Shown here: positions 43,390 to 52,812 of the stretch, one piece after another | Position numbering within the stretch: the first letter of the stretch is position 1 | How the letters are laid out: every line of letters begins with the position of its first letter | From: Caballeronia hypogeia | GTDB taxonomy: Bacteria > Pseudomonadota > Gammaproteobacteria > Burkholderiales > Burkholderiaceae | NCBI RefSeq assembly: GCF_001544875.2 | Contig: NZ_FCOA02000030.1 | Coordinates: forward strand, 20,739-84,738 | Length of the DNA: 64,000 nucleotides | Reading direction: 5' to 3' | Notes under the pieces: model-generated | What the model saw: only the letters and a program-made list of their open reading frames with translations | Told to the model about the DNA's origin: nothing | Database searches by the model: none | Program-made: the position numbers and the translations under genes

Positions 43390-46300
43390 CGGTTTTCATC
43401 GATCACGATCACAATCAGGCGCCGCGGCCGCTCGAACCGCTGCGCTTTCCGCTGACGGGCCGCAGCCTCATCGAGGCGAGCGCGGGCACCGGCAAGACCT
43501 TCACCATCGCGATGCTCTATGTCCGCCTCGTGCTCGGCCACGATCCCGAAGGCGCGTACGAGGACGCACAGCCGCGTCCGCTCACGCCGCCGGAGATTCT
43601 CGTCGTGACCTTTACGGACGCGGCCACGAAGGAGTTGCGCGACCGCATTCGTGCGCGCCTCACGGAAGCCGCGCGTTATTTTCACGAGGAGCCGGACGCC
43701 GACGCCGATGTTCTGCTGCGCGAACTGCGCGCCGAGTATGAGCCGTCGAAGTGGCCGTCGTGCGCGCGCCTGCTGCAATCGGCCGCCGAATGGATGGACG
43801 AGGCGGCCGTGTCGACCATTCACGGCTGGTGCAATCGCATGCTGCGCGAGCACGCGTTCGACAGCGACAGCCTCTTCGACCAGACGCTCGAAACGGATCA
43901 GAGCGACCTGCTGGCGGAAGTCGTGCGCGATTACTGGCGCACCTTCATGGCGCCGCTCGACGCACAGAACGCGGCCGCCGTCACGACCTGGGCGACGGGT
44001 CCGGAGAAGCTGCAAAAGGCGCTGCGCAATCTGATCGACGTGAGCGCGCTGTTGCCCGAGGCGAGGACACCAGCCGAAGAACTCGATGCACGCGCGGAGC
44101 GTCTCGCGACGCTGAAGGAGCCGTGGAAAACCTGGCCCGACCAGATGCGCGAACTGCTCGATGCCGCGCGCGCCGCGAAACGGTACGACGGCAGGAAGTA
44201 CGGCCAGGCGAACTGCAATCGCTGGCTGCAGGCGCTGATCGACTGGGCCAACGATCCGGACGCGGCGGAACCTGCGCTCACCGACACGGCATGGGAGCGT
44301 TTCTCGCCGGGCGAACTGGCGGCGCAGTGCCTGAATGGCGCGCCGATTTCGCACGAAGCCTTCGATGCGCTCGCCGCCTTGCGCGAAGAACTGAATGTGC
44401 TGAAGGCATGCCGCGGCAAGATCCTCGCGCACGCGGCGCGCTGGGTCGGAAAGCGCTTCGGCGATGAACAGGCGAAACGCGCGCAGATGGGCTTCGACGA
44501 TCTGCTCGAACGCCTCGATCGGGCGTTGCAGGGGCCGAACGGCGCGCGGCTCGCGGAAGTCATCCGGCGGCAGTTTCCGGTCGCGCTGATCGACGAGTTT
44601 CAGGACACGGACCCGGTGCAGTACCGCATCTTCGACACGGTCTATGGCCCGGGCGACGACCACGCGGGCGATGCGCGGGAACGCCACGCCCTCATCATGA
44701 TCGGCGACCCGAAGCAGGCCATCTACGCGTTTCGCGGCGCGGACATCTTCACGTATCTCGACGCGCGGCGTTCCTGCGGCACGCGTCTCTACACGCTCGC
44801 GAAGAACTTCCGCTCGACGCACGCAATGGTCGCAGCCGTCAATCATTGCTTCAATCTCGCGGAAACGCGCGACGAAGGCGGGGGCGCGTTCCTGTTCCGG
44901 CGCGGCAAGGTCAATCCGGTGCCGTTCGTCAACGTGAGCGCGCAGGGCTGCAAGGACGCCTTCACGGTCGATGACGAAACGCCGCGCGCATTGACCGTGT
45001 GGTCGATCACATCGGACGCCGCCGACAAGCCGATGGCCAAGGGCGCGTACATCGAACGGATGGCGGCGGGCTGCGCCACCGAGATGGTGCGCCTGCTCGA
45101 ACTCGGCCGGCGCGGCGCGGCGGGCTTCGACGGACCGGAAGGGCGCCGCCCGCTACGTCCCGCCGACATGGCCGTGCTCGTCAACAACCGCGACGAGGCG
45201 CGGGCGATCCGCGCCGAACTGGGCGCGCGCGGCGTGCGTTCGGTGTATCTCTCCGACAAGGACTCGGTCTACGCGAGCGCGCAGGCGGGCGAAATGGCGC
45301 ACTGGCTCGCCGCGTGCGCCGAACCGGAGGACGGGCGGCTCGTGCGCAACGCGCTCGCGACGACGACGCTCGGCCTTTCCTATGCCGAACTCGACGCGCT
45401 GTTCCGCGACGAATCGCGCTGGGAAGCCTGCATGCTGCAGTTTCGCGGCTATCGCGAATACTGGCGCATCAAGGGCATCCTGCCGATGCTGCGCGCGTTC
45501 CTCAACGACTTCCACGTACCGGCGCGCCTGCTCGGCCTCGACGCCGGCGCGCCGCGCGCGAACGCGGACGGCGAACGTGTGCTCACCGACCTGCTGCATC
45601 TCGCGGAGCTGCTGCAGCAGGCGAGCGTGCTGATCGAAGGCGAGCAGGGCCTGATCCGACATCTGCTCGAAGAGCGCCACGCCGCGAATGAGGGCGGTGG
45701 CGGCGACTCGCGCCAGATCCGACTGGAAAGCGACGGCGATCTCGTCAAGGTCGTGACCATCCACAAGTCGAAGGGGCTGGAATATCCGCTCGTGTTCCTG
45801 CCGTTCATTTGCGCGCATCGTCCGGTCGAGGCGGGCGACTCGCTGATCAAATGGCACGACGACGATGGCGCGCCGCACGTCGCGATCGAAGGCGCGGGCG
45901 AGATGCTCGAACGCGCCGATGACGAACGTCTCGGCGAAGACCTGCGCAAGCTCTACGTGGCGCTCACGCGCGCGCGTTACGCGACGTGGATCGGCATGGC
46001 GCCGTTGAAGGCGCTGGAGCGCAGCGCGATCGGCTATCTGCTGAACGGGCGTGAGCCGCTCGTGCCCGCGCGCTTCGAGGAAGCATTGAAGGACGGTCTG
46101 GCTTCGTCGGAGGATGTGGCGTTGTCGGCCGCGCCGGAAGCCGGCGTCGAACGTTTTCAGGCGGATGGCGCGCAGATGCGTCGCGGCGGTGCGCGGGTTT
46201 CGGCACGCGTGGTGCGCGAGGCCTGGTGGATCGCCAGCTATTCGAGCCTGAAGACGGTGGGCGGCGCACATGCGGCCGAGCCGGAAACGCGCGGACAGGA

Positions 46301-47189
46301 TGTCATCATCGAAATGCGCGATGCGCAGGGCGAGGGCGAAGACGCCGCAAGCGACGACGATACCGAACGCGAAGAAGCCGATACGCGCCGGCAACCCGCG
46401 CCGGCGTCCACGGGAACCGCGCTGCATGATTTTCCGCGCGGTTCGCAGCAGGGCAGCTTCCTGCACGATCTGCTCGAATGGGCGGCGGAGCAGGGCTTCG
46501 CGCAGACAGCGAAGGAGCCCGCGGCGTTGCGCGAAGTGATCGCGAGGCGCTGCAGCGTGCGCGGCTGGGAACGCTGGATCGACCCGCTCAACGCGTGGAT
46601 GCTGCAGATCATCTCGACGCCCTTCGTGCTGAAGGCGGAGCACGGCATGCGGCCGGCGTCGTTCGCGTTGTCGGCGCTGGCAACGGCGCTCGGCGAGATG
46701 GAGTTCTGGTTCGCGGCGGAGCGTGTCGACACCATCGAGCTGGACCGGCTCGTGCGCGCCCATACCTTCGACGCCGCCGAGCGTCCCGCGCTCGAACAGA
46801 CGCAGCTCAACGGCATGCTCAAGGGCTTCATGGACCTCGTGTTCGAACACGACGGACGCTACTACGTGGCCGACTACAAATCGAACTGGCTCGGCGCGGA
46901 CAATGCCCATTACACCGTCGAGCGCATTCGCGCGCAGATGCTGCGCTCGCGCTACGACTTGCAGATGGTGCTGTATCTGCTCGCGCTGCATCGGCTGCTG
47001 AAGGCGCGCCTGCCGGACTACGACTACAACGCGCATATGGGCGGAGCGGTCTATCTGTTCGTGCGCGGGCTGAACGCGCCGTCGCAGGGCGTGTGCGCCG
47101 AGCGTCCGCCGCGCGAGCTGATCGAGCGGCTCGATGCATTGTTCACGGGCGAGCCGAACGTTCTCGCCGCTGGTCTGGAGATCGAATGA
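43386..47189 (+). CDS. recB: RecBCD exonuclease V beta subunit (RecB)
   Basis: A 1267-residue helicase-nuclease. Walker A is ASAGTGKTFTI (31-41) and motif II is LIDEFQDTDPVQY. Other UvrD-type helicase motifs follow (IMIGDPKQAIYAFRGAD, TIHKSKGLEYPLVFLP). The C-terminal nuclease domain has VADYKSNWLG with Asp1163 and Lys1165 at the catalytic site, so nuclease activity is expected. It unwinds and degrades DNA ends with RecC and RecD. It overlaps recC and recD by ATGA at both ends. Confidence 0.93.
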   Translation: MTVFIDHDHNQAPRPLEPLRFPLTGRSLIEASAGTGKTFTIAMLYVRLVLGHDPEGAYEDAQPRPLTPPEILVVTFTDAATKELRDRIRARLTEAARYFHEEPDADADVLLRELRAEYEPSKWPSCARLLQSAAEWMDEAAVSTIHGWCNRMLREHAFDSDSLFDQTLETDQSDLLAEVVRDYWRTFMAPLDAQNAAAVTTWATGPEKLQKALRNLIDVSALLPEARTPAEELDARAERLATLKEPWKTWPDQMRELLDAARAAKRYDGRKYGQANCNRWLQALIDWANDPDAAEPALTDTAWERFSPGELAAQCLNGAPISHEAFDALAALREELNVLKACRGKILAHAARWVGKRFGDEQAKRAQMGFDDLLERLDRALQGPNGARLAEVIRRQFPVALIDEFQDTDPVQYRIFDTVYGPGDDHAGDARERHALIMIGDPKQAIYAFRGADIFTYLDARRSCGTRLYTLAKNFRSTHAMVAAVNHCFNLAETRDEGGGAFLFRRGKVNPVPFVNVSAQGCKDAFTVDDETPRALTVWSITSDAADKPMAKGAYIERMAAGCATEMVRLLELGRRGAAGFDGPEGRRPLRPADMAVLVNNRDEARAIRAELGARGVRSVYLSDKDSVYASAQAGEMAHWLAACAEPEDGRLVRNALATTTLGLSYAELDALFRDESRWEACMLQFRGYREYWRIKGILPMLRAFLNDFHVPARLLGLDAGAPRANADGERVLTDLLHLAELLQQASVLIEGEQGLIRHLLEERHAANEGGGGDSRQIRLESDGDLVKVVTIHKSKGLEYPLVFLPFICAHRPVEAGDSLIKWHDDDGAPHVAIEGAGEMLERADDERLGEDLRKLYVALTRARYATWIGMAPLKALERSAIGYLLNGREPLVPARFEEALKDGLASSEDVALSAAPEAGVERFQADGAQMRRGGARVSARVVREAWWIASYSSLKTVGGAHAAEPETRGQDVIIEMRDAQGEGEDAASDDDTEREEADTRRQPAPASTGTALHDFPRGSQQGSFLHDLLEWAAEQGFAQTAKEPAALREVIARRCSVRGWERWIDPLNAWMLQIISTPFVLKAEHGMRPASFALSALATALGEMEFWFAAERVDTIELDRLVRAHTFDAAERPALEQTQLNGMLKGFMDLVFEHDGRYYVADYKSNWLGADNAHYTVERIRAQMLRSRYDLQMVLYLLALHRLLKARLPDYDYNAHMGGAVYLFVRGLNAPSQGVCAERPPRELIERLDALFTGEPNVLAAGLEIE

Positions 47190-49339
47190 GCACGCCGTTT
47201 TTCGCGCTTCCCGCCGATGTTCCCTTCGACGCGCGCCGCGCCCTCGACACCGCCCGCGACGCCGTGCAACTGCTCGCCCGCTGGGTGCAGCGCGGCTGGT
47301 TGCGCGAGGTCGATGCGGCCTTCGCCCAGTTCCTCGCGCGCGAAGCCGCCGACGCCTCGGGCCTCCTGATTCTCGCGGCCGCGTTTGCGAGCCATCAGCT
47401 CGGGCGCGGCCACGCGTGTCTCGATTTGTCGGCGACGCTGTCGGACCCGGCCTTCGCGCTGTCGCTGCCGCCCGATGGCGCGAGCGCGCGTCGCGAACCC
47501 GGCGCGGAGGATGACGACGACACGCCGCTATTGCCGTCGAGCGTGCTCAAGGGCGTGACGCTCGCGCGCTGGAAAGCGGCGCTCGCGCATTCCGCGCTGT
47601 TGAGCGAGGGCGAGGGCGACACGCCGCTCGTGCTGTCGGACGAGCGCCTGTATTTGCGCCGCTACTGGCGTTACGAACAGGACGTGTGCCGCGCGATTGG
47701 CGAGCGCATCGCGGGCGAGGACGCTTCGCCGCACGCGTTCGACATGGCCGCGCTGCGTCATGCCCTCGATGCGCTGTTTCCTGCGAACAAGCGAGCGCCG
47801 GACGATGAAGCCGACTGGCAGAAGCTTGCCTGCGCGCTCGCCGCGAAGAGCGCGTTCGCCATCGTGACGGGCGGACCGGGCACGGGCAAGACGACCACGG
47901 TCGTCAAGCTGCTTGCATTGCTGCAGGCGCAGGCGCTCGCCAGTCCCGTCGATTCGCGCGCGTTGCGCATCCGCCTGGCCGCGCCCACCGGCAAGGCGGC
48001 GGCGCGGCTGAACGAATCGATCGCGGGCGCGGTCGCGAAACTGCCGCTCGACGCGTTCGGCAACGGCGAAGCGATTCGTGCGGCGATTCCCGTCGATGTG
48101 ACCACGCTGCACCGGCTGCTCGGCACGGTGCCGAACTCGCGGCGCTTTCGCCATCACGCGGGCCGTCCGTTGTCGCTGGATGTGCTCGTGATCGACGAAG
48201 CATCGATGGTCGATCTGGAGATGATGAACGCGGTGCTCGCCGCCTTGCCGCGCGGCGCGCGCATCGTGCTTCTGGGCGACAAGGATCAGCTCGCCTCGGT
48301 CGAGGCGGGTGCGGTGCTCGGCGAGCTGTGCAGCCGCGCCGCGCGCGCGCACTACACGCCCGCCACGCAGGCGTGGCTCGAAGCCGCGAGCGGCGAGCAT
48401 GTCGCCGCGCAATATGCCGATGCGGCGGGCGGTGCGCTCGACCAGTGCGTCGCGATGCTGCGCAAGAGTCATCGCTTTTCATCGACGAGCGGTATCGGCA
48501 AGCTGGCCTTTGCCGTCAACGAAGGCAAGCGCGGCGACATCGCGAAGATTCTCGCCCGGGGCTACGAGGACATTGCGTACGTGGACTGTCCCGAGCGCGG
48601 CGATGCGGTGCTGAAGGCGCTGGCCGTCGAGGGCGCGGTGGCGGCGGCGGGCGTGACCGGCGATCTGTTCGCCGAAGCTGATGCGCCGGTGCGCCACGGC
48701 TATCGCCACTACCTGAAGACAATGCGCGACCGCAAACCCGCGCCGGATGCCGCCGACGAAACATTCGACGCATGGGCGCATGCGGTGCTGTCGGCGCACG
48801 GGGAGTTTCAGTTGCTGAGCGCGCTGCGCCGCGGGCCATGGGGCGTTGAAGGGCTGAACCGGCGCATCGCGCGCCTGCTGCAGGAAGAGAACCTGATCCA
48901 TGCCGGCGCCGAGTGGTATGCGGGCCGTCCGGTGCTCGTCACCCAGAACGACTATGAACTGGGGCTGATGAACGGCGATATCGGCATCACGCTCGCGCGG
49001 CCGGGCAGCGACGGCAAGCCGGTCTTGCGCGTGGCGTTCGCGGCGGGCGATGGCTCGGCGCGCATCCGCTGGGTGCTGCCGAGCCGGTTGCAGGCCGTCG
49101 AAACCGTGTTCGCGCTCACTGTGCACAAGTCGCAAGGCTCGGAGTTCACCCATGCCGCGCTGGTGCTGCCCGAGCGGATCAGTCCCGTGCTCACGCGCGA
49201 ACTGGTCTATACGGGCATTACTCGGGCGCGCAAGTTTCTGACTATCGCGAGCGCCGGCGGCATGACGCTCGTCGAGCAGGCCGTGCAGGCGAGCGTGCAG
49301 CGCGCGAGCGGGTTGTCGGCGGCGTTCGATGCACGGTAG
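47186..49339 (+). CDS. recD: RecBCD exonuclease V alpha subunit (RecD)
   Basis: A 717-residue 5'-3' helicase of the SF1B group. Walker A (TGGPGTGKTTTV) is at residues 228-239, motif II is VLVIDEASMVDLEM, and the C-terminal ALTVHKSQGSEFTHAALVLP is motif V. The ATG overlaps the recB stop. The frame stays open upstream inside recB, but protein-like sequence starts here. RecD gives speed and drives the switch at Chi. It is the last gene of the recCBD operon. Confidence 0.92.
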   Translation: MSTPFFALPADVPFDARRALDTARDAVQLLARWVQRGWLREVDAAFAQFLAREAADASGLLILAAAFASHQLGRGHACLDLSATLSDPAFALSLPPDGASARREPGAEDDDDTPLLPSSVLKGVTLARWKAALAHSALLSEGEGDTPLVLSDERLYLRRYWRYEQDVCRAIGERIAGEDASPHAFDMAALRHALDALFPANKRAPDDEADWQKLACALAAKSAFAIVTGGPGTGKTTTVVKLLALLQAQALASPVDSRALRIRLAAPTGKAAARLNESIAGAVAKLPLDAFGNGEAIRAAIPVDVTTLHRLLGTVPNSRRFRHHAGRPLSLDVLVIDEASMVDLEMMNAVLAALPRGARIVLLGDKDQLASVEAGAVLGELCSRAARAHYTPATQAWLEAASGEHVAAQYADAAGGALDQCVAMLRKSHRFSSTSGIGKLAFAVNEGKRGDIAKILARGYEDIAYVDCPERGDAVLKALAVEGAVAAAGVTGDLFAEADAPVRHGYRHYLKTMRDRKPAPDAADETFDAWAHAVLSAHGEFQLLSALRRGPWGVEGLNRRIARLLQEENLIHAGAEWYAGRPVLVTQNDYELGLMNGDIGITLARPGSDGKPVLRVAFAAGDGSARIRWVLPSRLQAVETVFALTVHKSQGSEFTHAALVLPERISPVLTRELVYTGITRARKFLTIASAGGMTLVEQAVQASVQRASGLSAAFDAR

Positions 49340-49397
49340 GCGCGTGGCTCATTCGCGAGCCTGCGCCGTGCGCGGGCGACTCCGAAAAAATTAGAAC

Positions 49398-49414
49398 AAC
49401 TTTATTTCAAAGTT
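49398..49414. other. AT-rich inverted repeat after recD
   Basis: AACTTT and AAAGTT (6-bp arms, loop ATTTC) lie in a locally AT-rich stretch between recD and the patatin gene. It could be part of the patatin promoter or a weak terminator. Nothing else stands out in 49340-49561. Confidence 0.35.
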
Positions 49415-49561
49415 ACTAGAGTAAACCAAGCCCTGGAGCCAGCTTCTCCTCGGCGACGATAGCGAATCGATCGAGCAAGTAGTCCCGTTCACGCTCCGGA
49501 ATTCTTCAGACAATAAAGCGGCATCGTTGTTTGACGCAGTTCGTTGACAGGAATCGAAACG

Positions 49562-51958
49562 ATGGCGAAAGCTCCGATCAAGGCCGATATTGCGAGCGTC
49601 TCTCCAGCCGAGCTTTCCAAAGCCATCAGAAAGGGCGCTCCCGATGACTCGTCGAAAGAGATCTTCGCGGAAGAGCTCAAGTATCTGATCAAGTGGCGCA
49701 CATGCAGCAAACGCTCCACCAGCGACATCGGTAACAACCTTACCGGCCTTGCGATTTCGGGCGGCGGCATACGTTCCGCGACGTTCGCGCTCGGCGTCGT
49801 ACAGGCGCTCGCCAGCCGCGACAAGATGAAGTACTTCGATTACCTGTCCACCGTATCCGGCGGCGGTTATCTCGGCAGTTCGCTCGTCTGGCTGACGTCC
49901 CAGTACGGCAACAAGAAATTCTCGATGGATCAGTCGAATTTTCCGTACGGCACGGCGTCTCCCGCCGAGACCGATCCGGCGAAGCGGCGCGGTTCCGTCG
50001 ATCAGGAACAACAACTGACGTATCTGCGTCAGCATGGCAAATATCTCGCGCCCGGCGAAGGCATCGATCTCGTGTCGGGCGTCGGCGTGCTGTTGCGCGG
50101 CATCGCATTGAATGCGCTCGTGTGGTTTCCACTCGCAGCATTGCTGTGCTGGATTCTGATGACGGTGCGAAGCGGCCCGAACTGGCCGTCGTGGATGGCC
50201 GAATGGCTCGGCTGGATACCCACTCTGCTGTCCTTCATGTTTCCCAAGGGCTTCAGGCCCAATGGCTACACCGCCATTGCGAGCGTCGGCGCTTGCGCGG
50301 TCCTGGTCTTTCTGATCTACGCGCTCGTCTATTCGTTCATGACCTGCGTCACCGGGCCAAACACCAAATGGCGCTATAAAACGCGGCGCGAGTTCGAGTC
50401 TGTCATTCGCTATCCGCTCTGGGTATTCGCGGCCTGCGTTCCGCTCGCGCTGCTGCCGCTGATTTTCGAGTTCTTCAATCAATCGACTGCGTCGGGCGTC
50501 ATCTCCACGTTCGTCGGCGTGCTAACCGCGGTCTGGACGCACTTGACCGCACGCAATTCGCGAAAGACTCAGGGACCGCTTTTGGGCGTCGTCGCCACGA
50601 TCGGCGCATTTCTCGTGCTGTACGGCATCGCTTTGATGTCGTATGCATGGGCGACGGCCGTATTCCTCGAACACAACGCCTGCTATGTCCAGAATCATGT
50701 ACTGGTCGATCCTTGCAGCGCCTATAACAACTGGTCGATCGCGTTAGCCGTTTTCGTGCTGATCTCGCTCATATCCGGCTATTTCGTGAACATCAATCTG
50801 ATCAGTCTGCATCGTTTCTATCGGGACAGACTGATGGAAGCGTATATGCCCGATCCGCTCGACGCGCAATCTGCGTTGCGCTCGGGGCCCGCGCTCGCCG
50901 CCGACAAGGCGAGGCTCTCCGAGTTCTGCATGGAAGCGAATCCGGCGCATTGCCCTTATCCGCTCATCAACGCGAATGTGATTCTGACGGGCTCGCCGGA
51001 AAGAACCTGGCGGCTGCGCGGCGGGGACAGCTTTCTGCTCTCGCCGCGCGTATGCGGCAGCAATGCGACGGGCTGGGCGAATACGACCTCTTTTCTCGGC
51101 AACGACATGTCGCTCGCCACCGCGATGGCCATTTCCGGCGCGGCCGCCAATCCCGACGCCGGGGGCGATCTGCTGCGCAATCGCTTCGTTGCATTGCTGA
51201 TGGCATTGGCCAACGTGCGTCTCGGTTACTGGGTCGGCAATCCTCGCGGCACGCTGAGAGGCAGCGCGAGACAACGTAATCATTTTTCCGTGGGATGGCG
51301 CGAGATTTCATCGCATTTCAAGGAAGACGCGAAGCTTGTCGAGCTATCCGACGGCGGGCACTTCGATAACCTCGGTCTCTATGAACTGATTCGCAGACGC
51401 ACGCGCTTCATTGTGCTTTGCGACGGCACCGCGGACCCGGACTTTTCATTCAAGGATTTCATCTCGACGCTCTCGCGCATCAAGGCGGATTTCGGCGCGA
51501 GCATCGACTTCGGCACCGATCTCGAGGCGGGACTTGCGACGTTCATTCCGAGAAGAGCCAGCGGTTATCCGCAATCGGCGCTGTTCGCCGAGAACGGGTT
51601 CGCCGTCGGGACGATTCATTACGCGAAGGAACCGGATCAGGACCCGAAGGAAGTTGAGGGTCAGTTGATCTACGTGACCTCGACGCTCATCGAGAAGGTC
51701 GGACTCGACGTGCGCGGCTACAAGGCCGCTTTCAGCGACTTTCCGGATCAGACGACCATTGACCAGTTCTTCGACGAAGCGCAGTTCGAGGCGTATCGCA
51801 CGCTCGGTTATGCGATTGCGGAGAGCATGCTGAGCGACGAGCGTTGCGGGAGGCTCATCGAGCAGGCGCTTGGACCGTCGGGGAACGAATCGAATCCTCT
51901 CGCTCCGCGCAAGAATCATGAAAATGAAAGGCCGCTTGTAAGTCGCGGCGAGAAGTGA
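49562..51958 (+). CDS. Patatin-like phospholipase with inserted membrane domain
   Basis: A 798-residue protein starting at the ATG (a TTG at 49544 is also in frame); an ACAGGAA site lies nearby. Its N-terminal part has the patatin oxyanion loop SGGGIRSATFALG (66-78) and the nucleophile elbow STVSGGGYLG with Ser99. The catalytic aspartate comes far later, in LSDGGHFDNLG (Asp597). Between them are about six predicted membrane helices (roughly residues 160-430), for example VWFPLAALLCWILMTV and LISLISGYFVNINLI. The Ser-Asp dyad is intact, so lipid hydrolysis at the membrane is likely. Normal patatins have these residues within about 150-200 residues. It heads the co-directional set with the next two genes. 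Confidence 0.8.
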   Translation: MAKAPIKADIASVSPAELSKAIRKGAPDDSSKEIFAEELKYLIKWRTCSKRSTSDIGNNLTGLAISGGGIRSATFALGVVQALASRDKMKYFDYLSTVSGGGYLGSSLVWLTSQYGNKKFSMDQSNFPYGTASPAETDPAKRRGSVDQEQQLTYLRQHGKYLAPGEGIDLVSGVGVLLRGIALNALVWFPLAALLCWILMTVRSGPNWPSWMAEWLGWIPTLLSFMFPKGFRPNGYTAIASVGACAVLVFLIYALVYSFMTCVTGPNTKWRYKTRREFESVIRYPLWVFAACVPLALLPLIFEFFNQSTASGVISTFVGVLTAVWTHLTARNSRKTQGPLLGVVATIGAFLVLYGIALMSYAWATAVFLEHNACYVQNHVLVDPCSAYNNWSIALAVFVLISLISGYFVNINLISLHRFYRDRLMEAYMPDPLDAQSALRSGPALAADKARLSEFCMEANPAHCPYPLINANVILTGSPERTWRLRGGDSFLLSPRVCGSNATGWANTTSFLGNDMSLATAMAISGAAANPDAGGDLLRNRFVALLMALANVRLGYWVGNPRGTLRGSARQRNHFSVGWREISSHFKEDAKLVELSDGGHFDNLGLYELIRRRTRFIVLCDGTADPDFSFKDFISTLSRIKADFGASIDFGTDLEAGLATFIPRRASGYPQSALFAENGFAVGTIHYAKEPDQDPKEVEGQLIYVTSTLIEKVGLDVRGYKAAFSDFPDQTTIDQFFDEAQFEAYRTLGYAIAESMLSDERCGRLIEQALGPSGNESNPLAPRKNHENERPLVSRGEK

Positions 51959-52031
51959 TATCGGTTTGCAAACGTCATGTTTGTCTCTCGCTCGATGTCG
52001 CTATTCACCGCCGCTTCGTGGAGGCCGTCGC

Positions 52032-52796
52032 ATGGCAGGATTCATCGCTCATCCGGCGGCGCTCTTTCCCGCGCTGCTCGCATGCTTCATCGCCGCGGTC
52101 GCGTTCGGCGCAATCGTGCTGAGACGCTTGCTGAAGCTTCCGGATGAGGAGCGGGAAGATTTCAACGTGGTGCAGACGGCCACGCTGACCTTGCTGGCGC
52201 TGCTGATTGGCTTCACGCTTTCCATGGCGGTCGGCCGGTACGACCAGCGCAAGACGCTGGAGGAAGCGGAAGCCAACGCGATAGGCACGGAATACGCGCG
52301 TGCGGATCTCGTGGGCGCGCCGCTCGGTGTCCGCATGAAAAGTGCGCTCGTCGATTATGCGAAGCTTCGCTCGGCTTACTACAGCACCGGTGATCGCGAC
52401 GAGCTTGCGCAACTCAGCCGCAACATCTCGACTTTGCAGACCCAGCTATGGAGCCTCGCGACTCAGGTCGCCAAAGACACGCCGACGCCGATCGGCGCGA
52501 TCGTCGTCACCGGCATGAACGATGTTCTGAACTCGCAGGACTACGCGGAAGCGGCGCGCATCAATCACATTCCGCTGGGCGCATGGTTTCTGATGATCGT
52601 GATCGGGCTGTTCGCCTGCGCGGTTCAGGGTTTCGGCGCGCGAGGCAAACTCGGCAAAGGATGGCTCATCACGGTATTGCCCGTGACGGTCTCGCTGTCG
52701 TTTTCACTCATATCGGATATCGACAGTCCGCAAGGCGGATTCATTCGTGTCCAGCCGCAAAACCTGAACCGGCTTCTGCAGTCGTTTCCTTCCTGA
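52032..52796 (+). CDS. DUF4239 (bestrophin-like) membrane protein
   Basis: A 254-residue protein with four predicted membrane helices, two near each end (PALLACFIAAVAFGAIVL and LTLLALLIGFTLSMAV; AWFLMIVIGLFACAVQGF and LITVLPVTVSLSFSLI). The loop after helix 2 has GRYDQRKTLEEAEANAIGTE, the signature of DUF4239. A bestrophin-like role in ion flux has been suggested for this family on distant similarity, without proof. It follows the patatin gene by 73 bases and precedes the alkylsulfatase gene by 16 bases. Confidence 0.8.
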   Translation: MAGFIAHPAALFPALLACFIAAVAFGAIVLRRLLKLPDEEREDFNVVQTATLTLLALLIGFTLSMAVGRYDQRKTLEEAEANAIGTEYARADLVGAPLGVRMKSALVDYAKLRSAYYSTGDRDELAQLSRNISTLQTQLWSLATQVAKDTPTPIGAIVVTGMNDVLNSQDYAEAARINHIPLGAWFLMIVIGLFACAVQGFGARGKLGKGWLITVLPVTVSLSFSLISDIDSPQGGFIRVQPQNLNRLLQSFPS

Positions 52797-52812
52797 ACCC
52801 AGAGGTGACCCG

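Noticed and set aside
46478..47185. In-frame extension upstream of recD inside recB
   Set aside because: RecD proteins begin near MSTPFFALP, and the ATGA overlap with recB fits the start at 47186.
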